From: Spirochaetaceae bacterium
GTDB lineage: Bacteria; Spirochaetota; Spirochaetia; Treponematales; Breznakiellaceae
Reading direction: 5' to 3'
DNA length: 10,154 nucleotides
Assembly: GCA_031284295.1 (NCBI GenBank)
Contig: JAITAE010000218.1
Span: 1 to 10,154 of the forward strand
Numbering within the stretch: the first letter of the stretch is position 1; each line of letters starts with the position of its first letter. The notes under the pieces were generated by a model. It was not told the origin of the DNA, searched no databases, and saw only the letters and a list, made by a program, of their open reading frames with translations. This document shows, piece by piece, positions 4,353 to 10,154 of this stretch. The position numbers and the translations under genes were made by a program.

Positions 4353-7115
4353 TTACGTCAACCTTGAAACCCCGCAGCCGGACAGCCGGCTTCTACCGCC
4401 GCCTGTTTTTATAACCTCAATACACGCCGTTATATGCTCGTGCAGTTCTTCGACATGGGAGATAATTCCAGTCAGTTTTCCCTGGTGCTGTTTCAGGCCG
4501 TTTAAAATATTTATCGTCAATTCAAGGCTTTCTTTATCAAGCGTACCGAAGCCTTCGTCAAGAAAAAGCGAGTCTATGCTGAGTTTTGACGAATTCAACT
4601 TCGAGAGTCCGAGCGCGAGCGACAGTGACAGCATGAAGCGTTCGCCGCCCGACAGATTCGTTATGCTGCGCTCTATGGACCCCTGATGCCTGTCAACAAC
4701 TACCGGCAGCAACTCATCTGTGCTTTCCCGGCAAAACATCATATAGCGCTGGCTGCTCATACTCAGAAAATAGGCATTCGCGTTATGTATCAGTGATTTT
4801 AATGTAAGCGCCTGAACATAATTTTTGAATTTCCACCCGTCCGCGCCGCCTACCCAGTCATCCATCCATTTCCATCTGCCGCAAATTTCTGTTTGCGCGC
4901 CGATTTCTTTTTCAAATGTCGCCCTTCGTCGTTTGTTGTGATCGTTTATTTCAAGTTGTTTTTCCATACCGCCTATTTCTTTGTTGGTCTCTTCAATGGC
5001 CGCGGAAATATTATGCCTCTCCAGTTCAATATCCTCGTACTTCCTGTCCGGCAGCGGCGGTAATTGCAGCAGCGTATCAGTTAGTTTTGTTTTCTGCGCT
5101 TCGGTACTTTTTAATTCGGCCTCAAGCCGGGCTTTAGCCTGTTCCGTTTCCATTATTTTTTCCGCGCCCCAGTTGAATTCACTCCAGGTTTTATGCGAAT
5201 CAAAGCCCTGCCGGGCGAAGGCCGCCTCCATGGAATTTTGTTTTTGTTCAAAGGTCAGCAGCAAAATCCTGTACTGTCCGTCTTTTTCCGCCAGCAAGCG
5301 TTCATGATTTTCGGTATCCCGCGTATAGTCCGACAGGCGCTTGTCTATTTTTGCCAGGTTCGCCGCGGAAGTGACCTGCCTCTCTTTAAGGCTGCGCTCA
5401 AACTGATCGATGTCTTTCACCGCAACCAGGGCGGCGCGGCAAGCTTTCAGCTCGGCGGTTTGTTTTTCGCAAATTTCGGCTTCGTCCCGCAAAGTCCGTT
5501 CCTGTTCGTTATTGCTCTTTAGTGCGGTCTGATTCGCGGCTGTTTTTGCCGCAAAACCTGACAGTTCAGCCTCGGCCCGCGATTTTTCGTTTTCAAATTT
5601 TTCAAGCGCACGTTCAGCTTCCGCTATCGCCCGCTTCAATTTAACGCTTTCCATCTGCATGGATTTCAATTTTGCCTGATTTTCAATCAGGCCGGCTTGA
5701 TCATCACAGAAAGGATGTTCAACAGAACCGCAGAGCGGGCAAGGTTCCCCGCCGCGCAACGATTTTCGGTTTTCTTCAAACGATGCTGTTGATGAAAATA
5801 CCGAAAGGGATCTTATACTTTCGCCAATATCGTCATAGATAGCCCTGTTTTTTGCGGTCTCCTCCTTTAAGCCCGCCATTTTTGTTTTCAACCCGTTAAG
5901 ACTTTCCTGTAGTTTTATATTTTTTTCGGAGGCCGCCGCGAGATCCGCGCCGAGTTCATCGTTTATTTTCGCAAGATATTGTATTTTTTTACGCTTATCG
6001 GAAATATTATTTTCTGTTTCATGAATGCGTACATCAATTTCCCGCGCTTTTTTGATGTTGGGTTCATTTTCGGCCATATCTTTTCCGGCAGCTTCATTTT
6101 CCATTTCGGCGTCATTTTTTTGTGGCAAAAGTTCGGCGCAGATTTTTCTTGTCCCTTCAAGATCGATTTTTATTTTTTGTATTTCGGACTCCAGTCTTTC
6201 TTTTTCGTTTTTTGTTTGATCAAACTGTAAAACCGTATCGGCTATGGCCCCGGCCTTTTTTGCCTGATCAAGCCGGGCAAATCTTTCTTTTTCGTTTTTG
6301 GCGGTTCTTTTCAGGTCATCTATCCTGTTGTCCAGAATATTTATTTCGTTCTGTAATTTATTGTGTTCCTCGTACAGCCTTAACTGTATATCCGCTCTCA
6401 CGGCTTCCGCTTTTTTTTCTTCGAGCAGGATTTTACACTTTATTATTTTTTCACGTAACGCGGACTCTTCGGTCTGTGAAGCGACAATGATTTCTTCAAT
6501 TTTATCTTTTAACGAATCCAGCTTGTCATATTCATCGTTTCGCCGCCTGTGAACGGCCGCGCCTATCTTTGAGTATATTTGTGTACGGCTTATTTTTTCC
6601 AGAATTTCGGACCGTTGTTTTTTTTCGGCAGTCAGGAAAGAATCAAATTTCCCCTGAGGCAGAAGCACGGCGCTGGTAAACTGGTCAAAATCCATTCCAA
6701 GGACAGAAACAATTTTTTCATTAACTTCGCCGATTTTTTCCGCAAGAACGGTTTCGCCGCTTCCCAGCCGGTAAAAACGGCGCGTACAGCCGCCTTGAAA
6801 AGCTATTCCGTTTTTTGTTTTTTTGTGTTCCCAGTATGAACGGTACTGTTCGCCGCCGGCTTCAAACTCCACCTGCGCAAAGCATGATGATGTTCCATTT
6901 GCCATCACTTCATTTTGTGTTTTGCTGAAGGAATTTTGCCTTGATGTTTTACCGTAAAGCGCAAGGCAGAGCGCGTCAAGGATGGATGTTTTACCGGCGC
7001 CCGTCGCGCCGTGTAGAATAAACAGACCGTTGTTAAAAGCAGTGTCTGTAAAATCAATCTTCCATTCGCCCGCAAGGGAATTGATATTTTTTAAAGCTAA
7101 ATTAAGTATTTTCAT
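4353..7115 (-). CDS. sbcC: Exonuclease SbcCD subunit C (Rad50-like ATPase)
   Basis: A 920-residue SMC/Rad50-type ATPase that pairs with SbcD to open DNA hairpins and process double-strand ends. The N-terminal half-ATPase has the Walker A motif GATGAGKTS at residues 36-44 and a Q-loop region in LLPQGKFDSFL. Two long coiled coils flank a zinc hook, CPLC at 459-462, almost exactly at mid-protein as expected. The C-terminal half-ATPase has the signature NLSGGER (820-826), Walker B LFLDEGFGTLD (850-860, with Asp853 and Glu854) and the switch histidine in ISHVEE (His887). It is shorter than the roughly 1050-residue E. coli protein, mostly through shorter coiled coils. The start lies 3 bp after the sbcD stop with only a weak ribosome site, so translational coupling is likely. 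The last dozen residues, after KTGGGRSRL, look like a lineage-specific extension. Confidence 0.96.
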   Translation of the reverse strand: MKILNLALKNINSLAGEWKIDFTDTAFNNGLFILHGATGAGKTSILDALCLALYGKTSRQNSFSKTQNEVMANGTSSCFAQVEFEAGGEQYRSYWEHKKTKNGIAFQGGCTRRFYRLGSGETVLAEKIGEVNEKIVSVLGMDFDQFTSAVLLPQGKFDSFLTAEKKQRSEILEKISRTQIYSKIGAAVHRRRNDEYDKLDSLKDKIEEIIVASQTEESALREKIIKCKILLEEKKAEAVRADIQLRLYEEHNKLQNEINILDNRIDDLKRTAKNEKERFARLDQAKKAGAIADTVLQFDQTKNEKERLESEIQKIKIDLEGTRKICAELLPQKNDAEMENEAAGKDMAENEPNIKKAREIDVRIHETENNISDKRKKIQYLAKINDELGADLAAASEKNIKLQESLNGLKTKMAGLKEETAKNRAIYDDIGESIRSLSVFSSTASFEENRKSLRGGEPCPLCGSVEHPFCDDQAGLIENQAKLKSMQMESVKLKRAIAEAERALEKFENEKSRAEAELSGFAAKTAANQTALKSNNEQERTLRDEAEICEKQTAELKACRAALVAVKDIDQFERSLKERQVTSAANLAKIDKRLSDYTRDTENHERLLAEKDGQYRILLLTFEQKQNSMEAAFARQGFDSHKTWSEFNWGAEKIMETEQAKARLEAELKSTEAQKTKLTDTLLQLPPLPDRKYEDIELERHNISAAIEETNKEIGGMEKQLEINDHNKRRRATFEKEIGAQTEICGRWKWMDDWVGGADGWKFKNYVQALTLKSLIHNANAYFLSMSSQRYMMFCRESTDELLPVVVDRHQGSIERSITNLSGGERFMLSLSLALGLSKLNSSKLSIDSLFLDEGFGTLDKESLELTINILNGLKQHQGKLTGIISHVEELHEHITACIEVIKTGGGRSRLSGCGVSRLT

Positions 7116-7118
7116 GCC

Positions 7119-8417
7119 TTATATGTCCGCCGCGCCGTTTTCATTTACAATCACGTCATTATACAGTTCATTAAACATCTTCATAAAGACCTCGGCATGT
7201 TCCGCGGTTATTTTTTGTTCCTGCATAAATTTCTGAAAGACCGCGGTTGGATCAAGCGACGAAAGATCGCCGCTTTCATCACTGTCACGCCAGTCGTCCG
7301 CGCTCCCGCGGACGCGCATATCCTGCCTTACGAGAATCTTGTACGGAGGCTCGAGCGGCAGTTCCACCACCGCAAGCGGCAGTTCCAGGGGCGACGCGAC
7401 CAGCGCCTCCTTTTCAAGCGTGTTCCAAAATTCGTAAAGATTGCCATCGTAATCTGTAACCTGAATCTCTATCCATACTTTCCTTCCGCTCGCTTTGATG
7501 CCGCGAAATTCATCCAGTATCGCGTCCGGTGAACCGCTTATTTGCCGCAGTTCCTGCCAAACCGGTATTTCTTTTAACTGAATGACGGGTTTTGTTTCGG
7601 CGGAATCCGCGCCAAATACGGCAATAATCACATACTTTGTATCTCCCGCCTCGCTAAAACTCATAGACAGCGGCGAGCCTGAATAACGAATATGGTTTTT
7701 TTCATTTATCGCTTGGTTTTTATGCAGATGCCCAAGCGCGTAGTAATCCGCTTCGGGCAGCAGGCCGGCGGGCAGACCGCGCATGTTGCCGACTTCCCGG
7801 GTACGCTCGGAATAATCATCGGACTGCCGGCTGCCATCAAGATAAAAGTGTCCGGTCATAAGCACGGGCGCATTTTTTGTTTTTGCGATACCGTACACCT
7901 TATGGTAAAAAGCCGCGGTGGCCCTGTTGTACCGCGCGGAAAGCGAATCATCGTCCTCCGGTTTTAGGGCGCCGCCGCTCAATTTTAGGTCTTTTTCGCG
8001 CAAAAAAGGTATAGCGCAGACCGTCAACGCCGTCCTTGCGGAATTATCCTTGATTTCAAAAATAAGGTTTTCAGGCTTTTCGGTATCAACCGTGGAAACG
8101 ACATGAATTTTGAGTTTTGAAAGTATATCGGAGGGCGCTCCCAGAAAATGCTGTGAATCATGGTTGCCGGCAATGATAAAAACTTCCGGTTCATCCCCCA
8201 TTTTGATGATGCCGGCAAGAAAATCATAGTACAGCTTTTGGGCGGCGGCGGAAGGCGCGTACACATCAAAAATATCTCCCGACACGACAAGCACATCGAT
8301 ACATTCTGTTTTTATTGTTTTTAAAAGCCAGGATAAAAACTGTCTATGTTCCTCTTTTCGGTCCTCGTTATGAAGCATAGCGCCCAGATGCCAGTCTGAA
8401 GTATGTAAAATTTTCAT
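7119..8417 (-). CDS. sbcD: Exonuclease SbcCD subunit D (Mre11-like nuclease)
   Basis: A calcineurin-like metallophosphoesterase of about 432 residues, the nuclease partner of SbcC. From the chosen start MKILHTSDWHLG, the two-metal site is complete: Asp8 and His10 (DWH), Asp48 (SGDIFD), Asn85, His86 and Asp87 (GNHD), His190 (TGHFY), and His230 and His232 (GHLH). The C-terminal third is the capping and SbcC-binding region. The frame is open 9 codons further, to an ATG at 8444. I prefer 8417 because MKILHTSDWHLG is the canonical SbcD N-terminus and GGAAG sits about 9 nt before it. The gene is divergent from the HD hydrolase, with only 45 bp between starts, and leads the sbcD–sbcC–small-gene operon. 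Confidence 0.95.
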   Translation of the reverse strand: MKILHTSDWHLGAMLHNEDRKEEHRQFLSWLLKTIKTECIDVLVVSGDIFDVYAPSAAAQKLYYDFLAGIIKMGDEPEVFIIAGNHDSQHFLGAPSDILSKLKIHVVSTVDTEKPENLIFEIKDNSARTALTVCAIPFLREKDLKLSGGALKPEDDDSLSARYNRATAAFYHKVYGIAKTKNAPVLMTGHFYLDGSRQSDDYSERTREVGNMRGLPAGLLPEADYYALGHLHKNQAINEKNHIRYSGSPLSMSFSEAGDTKYVIIAVFGADSAETKPVIQLKEIPVWQELRQISGSPDAILDEFRGIKASGRKVWIEIQVTDYDGNLYEFWNTLEKEALVASPLELPLAVVELPLEPPYKILVRQDMRVRGSADDWRDSDESGDLSSLDPTAVFQKFMQEQKITAEHAEVFMKMFNELYNDVIVNENGAADI

Positions 8418-8462
8418 GGCAAACCACTTCCCCCTTAATTCCATTTTTGTTATTCTGGACGC

Positions 8463-9062
8463 ATGATAGAAAATTTGCCATGCGCTATGCCACGCTCACG
8501 CGCGTTGGCACTTTTCAAACAGTATAACAAAGACGCGTTCCATCTGCAACACGCGCTAACGGTGGAGGGTGTTATGAAATGGTACGCCGTCGATCTTGGT
8601 TACAGTGGCGACCTTGAATTTTGGGGAAACGCGGGACTCCTGCACGATATTGACTTCGAAATGTATCCCGATCAACACTGCATCAAGGCCGCCGAACTGT
8701 TACGATCGGGCGGCGCGGACGAGGCTCTTATACACGCGGTTTGCAGCCACGGCTATGGATTGACCGTTGACATAAAGCCCGAACACGAGATGGAAAAGGT
8801 ACTGTACGCCGCCGACGAATTAACTGGCCTGGTATGGGCCGCCGCTATAATACGTCCTTCAAAAAGTGTCAAAGACATAGAAGTAAAATCCGTCAAAAAA
8901 AAATACAAATCACTTAACTTTGCGGCCGGCTGTTCGCGCGATGTGATAGAACGCGGCGCGGCGATGCTGGGCTGGGAATTGGACAAACTTATTGAAAAAA
9001 CAATTCTTGCGATGCGTTCCTGCGAAGACGATGTTATACGCGCTTGCGGCACAGAAATATGA
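8463..9062 (+). CDS. HD-superfamily metal-dependent hydrolase
   Basis: A 199-residue soluble protein with an HD-domain metal site: His30 in HLQHALTVE, His61-Asp62 in GLLHDIDFE, further histidines at 91 and 96 (HAVCSHGYG), and Asp118 in AADELTGLV. Length and motif spacing resemble a family of stand-alone predicted HD hydrolases (COG2316-like). HD proteins hydrolyse phosphate esters of nucleotides or related compounds, but the substrate cannot be read from the sequence. The N-terminal 'MPRSRALALFKQYN' (from residue 9) suggests translation may start at the ATG at 8487. Neither start has a clear Shine-Dalgarno site, so the 5' end is uncertain. The TGA stop overlaps an ACCCC repeat, and there is no obvious functional link to sbcDC beyond the shared divergent intergenic region. 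Confidence 0.85.
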   Translation: MIENLPCAMPRSRALALFKQYNKDAFHLQHALTVEGVMKWYAVDLGYSGDLEFWGNAGLLHDIDFEMYPDQHCIKAAELLRSGGADEALIHAVCSHGYGLTVDIKPEHEMEKVLYAADELTGLVWAAAIIRPSKSVKDIEVKSVKKKYKSLNFAAGCSRDVIERGAAMLGWELDKLIEKTILAMRSCEDDVIRACGTEI

Positions 9063-9071
9063 CCCCACCCC
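9062..9071. repeat. Two ACCCC units directly after the HD gene stop
   Basis: ACCCCACCCCAG here is identical to the end of the longer ACCCC array at 467-501. The first base is the last base of the TGA stop codon. Confidence 0.6.
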
Positions 9072-9088
9072 AGCGGATTCCAGCGTCA

Positions 9089-9113
9089 GGCGCAAACGTG
9101 TAACGTTTGCGCC
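9089..9113 (+). terminator. Perfect 10-bp hairpin after the HD gene
   Basis: GGCGCAAACG and CGTTTGCGCC surround the loop TGTAA. It lies 26 bp past the HD gene stop and could protect or end that transcript. There is no T-tract, and the right arm runs into the dispersed repeat, so it may instead be part of a mobile repeat. Confidence 0.45.
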
Positions 9114-9142
9114 GCTTGCTTAGGGCAATGCTGATTTATACG
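9108..9142 (+). repeat. Dispersed repeat, copy 4
   Basis: TGCGCCGCTTGCTTAGGGCA and the following CTGATTTATACG are the best-preserved copy of the repeat also found at 1131-1164, 1292-1320 and, inverted, at 1344-1367. It borders the IS200-type element. Confidence 0.6.
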
Positions 9143-9149
9143 ATAGTTC

Positions 9150-9836
9150 CTGGCGTTAAGCGACGAGGATGACAGTAGGGTTCGGCGGCCCGTGTCACCC
9201 CGTTGCGCTCTGCCCTGCTTATCCGGTAGGGCTGTCGGGGCAGTCTGCCTGCCGGTCTTGCCGGGTTAAACTTGACCCACAAAATCGAACATTTCCCTGA
9301 TATTGGCAATCCCAAGGAATGCAAACTTTTTATCTTCATATACCTTTTCATATTCTTCCGGCTTCCTGCCTTGATTCCTTACCTATCTTCCTATTACTTC
9401 TTCGTCCCCATGCTCTCCTACTGTCCCTATATAATACCCCCTTGTCCAGAATTCCCCTCCCCATAACGCTTTCTTTACTTCCGGATGTGCTTCAAATATT
9501 TTCCGCGCCGTGATACTTTTTATTTTCTGTACTATCTCCGAAGGGCTGTAGCTTGGCACCGATTGCACCAGAAAATGCACGTGGCCTTTCTCGGTCCCGA
9601 TTTCAAGAAATCTTATTTCATACCGTTTTTCTATCTCCCGACATACTTCTTTGAGCTTTTCATCAACTTCTTTCGTTATTACTGCTCTTCTATACTTTGC
9701 AGGGCATACTATGTGGTACATGATTATACTTGCGTTATGTTCCTTCCGTATAAGTTTACTCATCCCCTCATTATACTGCCAATTTCAGCCGGAGCAAGCT
9801 CCGGGGTATTAAACCATATTGGCTTCGCCAATAAAC
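9150..9836 (-). mobile_element. IS200/IS605-type insertion sequence (transposase-only), inactive
   Basis: This holds a single Y1-type transposase gene. At the transposase 5' side (9789-9804 and 9817-9833) are two short hairpins, CCGGAG-CAAG-CTCCGG and TATTGGC-TTC-GCCAATA. IS200-type left ends carry such subterminal hairpins. Beyond the 3' side lie further small hairpins (GGCAG-A-CTGCC at 9240-9250, GCCCT/AGGGC nearby), consistent with a right end. IS200 elements have no terminal inverted repeats or target duplications, so the ends given are approximate. On the left-end side, a plus-strand gene fragment resumes right after the hairpin. Confidence 0.7.
9266..9763 (-). pseudogene. tnpA: IS200-family Y1 transposase with amber codon at the catalytic tyrosine
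   Basis: The first 126 residues are a clear IS200/IS605 TnpA: SIIMYHIVCPAKYRRAVIT at the N-terminus, the HUH metal motif HVHFL (His61 and His63), and ALWGGEFWTRGYYIGTVGEH. Translation then meets TAG at 9385-9383 and the same frame continues as VRNQGRKPEEYEKVYEDKK for 38 more codons to a TAA at 9268-9266. In this family the nucleophile lies in a Y-x-x-x-Q motif on the next helix (residue 127 in the IS608 enzyme). The TAG is codon 127 here and is followed by V-R-N-Q, so the catalytic tyrosine codon itself appears to have mutated to amber. Without readthrough by a tyrosine-inserting suppressor the enzyme is dead. GAGGGG lies almost on top of the ATG, too close to be an ordinary ribosome site, as is common in IS200 elements with weak expression. 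Confidence 0.85.
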
Positions 9837-10072
9837 AAATCATTTATTGCCGAGCATATGATGATAAATAAAGATTGTATGTTAAATATGTTAGCAAAAA
9901 TTGAAAATAATAAAATACTGAACGGAATAAAATACTGAACGGAATAAAATTTTATGAGAAAATTATGTATGCGATAGAAAAGGAGGATATACAAAGTTCA
10001 GGATTTAGTGAGTTTGAGACTTATGGAAACTATATATTAAGGGCTCTCCCCAAAATAAACACTACATATTGA
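9837..10072 (+). pseudogene. Glycosyltransferase-like (DUF6492-type) gene fragment broken by a 17-bp duplication
   Basis: The frame enters from the IS200 side as KSFIAEHMMINKDCMLNMLA, then KIENNKILNGIKY, and stops at 9936-9938. If one of two identical 17-bp units is removed, the frame continues without a break as FYEKIMYAIEKEDIQSSGFS and then EFETYGNYILR. The pieces FIAEHMMINKD and SGFSEFETYGNY resemble DUF6492 proteins, which are linked to surface polysaccharide synthesis. The 5' part of the gene is absent and was probably lost at or before the IS200 insertion. Resemblance fades after GNYILR (10042), where a new sequence begins, so the 3' end may be lost too. The family is assigned from memory of the motif pattern and needs a profile search. 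Confidence 0.6.
9909..9942 (+). repeat. Perfect 17-bp tandem duplication
   Basis: AATAAAATACTGAACGG occurs twice back to back (9909-9925 and 9926-9942), followed by a partial third unit AATAAAAT. Seventeen is not a multiple of three, so the duplication shifts the frame of the gene fragment it lies in. Confidence 0.9.
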
Positions 10073-10154
10073 GTACCGAAGGTTGTAGAGTATAATTCCA
10101 ATCCTTGTGGAATTTGTCCCCCCGTAGTTTTATCTCTAACATCTGTTCATCAGT
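10041..10154. other. Right-edge sequence of unknown nature
   Basis: GGGCTCTCCCCAAAATAAAC at 10041 marks where resemblance to the glycosyltransferase-like gene stops, and it looks like the kind of sequence found at an IS terminus. A small hairpin ATTCCA/TGGAAT lies near 10098-10117. No reading frame here is convincing, and the element, if there is one, continues beyond the window. Confidence 0.25.

Noticed and set aside
4916..6839. Several plus-strand reading frames of 60-120 codons opposite sbcC
   Set aside because: They are antisense shadows of the long coiled coils: Phe/Ser/Leu-rich, with no ribosome sites or family resemblance.
9383..9385. Pyrrolysine or programmed readthrough at the TAG in the transposase
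   Set aside because: The catalytic chemistry needs a tyrosine, no pyl genes are visible, and a point mutation in an IS copy is far simpler.
9485..9871. 128-codon plus-strand frame across the IS200 element
   Set aside because: It is the antisense of the transposase gene running into the left-end hairpins, with no motif of its own.

Overview
The window looks like a spirochaete chromosome, most plausibly a Treponema-like, host-associated lineage. The basis is a BatA/BatB pair, an SbcD–SbcC operon, mid-range base composition, and many decayed insertion sequences and small palindromes between genes. No rRNA or tRNA is present to fix the taxonomy, so this is inference.

Layout. Positions 2-127 are the last 41 codons of a gene that resembles the C-terminus of an N-acetylmuramoyl-L-alanine amidase. 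Positions 160-936 hold a minus-strand IS4-family transposase that is broken by frameshifts, at least two internal deletions and short simple repeats; its conserved blocks can still be read in order. Positions 937-1878 contain no convincing gene. They hold a cluster of short dispersed repeats, two covarying hairpins, a possible structured RNA, a perfect 16-bp hairpin, a promoter candidate and a terminator. Positions 1879-4028 are batA and batB, two membrane-anchored von Willebrand A proteins overlapping by 4 bp. A minus-strand operon follows, read from 8417 down to 3993: sbcD, sbcC and a small gene of unknown function. Divergent from sbcD is an HD-superfamily hydrolase gene (8463-9062). The right end is again mobile debris: an IS200-type element whose transposase has an amber codon at the position expected for the catalytic tyrosine, then a fragment of a DUF6492/glycosyltransferase-like gene broken by a 17-bp tandem duplication.

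Functionally, SbcD (Mre11-type nuclease) and SbcC (Rad50-type ATPase) form one complex that processes DNA hairpins and double-strand ends, which is notable in a region so rich in palindromes. BatA and BatB are expected to work as partners at the cytoplasmic membrane; the usual MoxR ATPase and DUF58 genes are not upstream of them here.

I found no new defence system, CRISPR array or biosynthetic cluster. The most interesting material is the possible structured RNA with its repeat cluster, the IS200 amber codon, the 17-bp duplication in the glycosyltransferase-like remnant, and a palindromic insertion inside batB.
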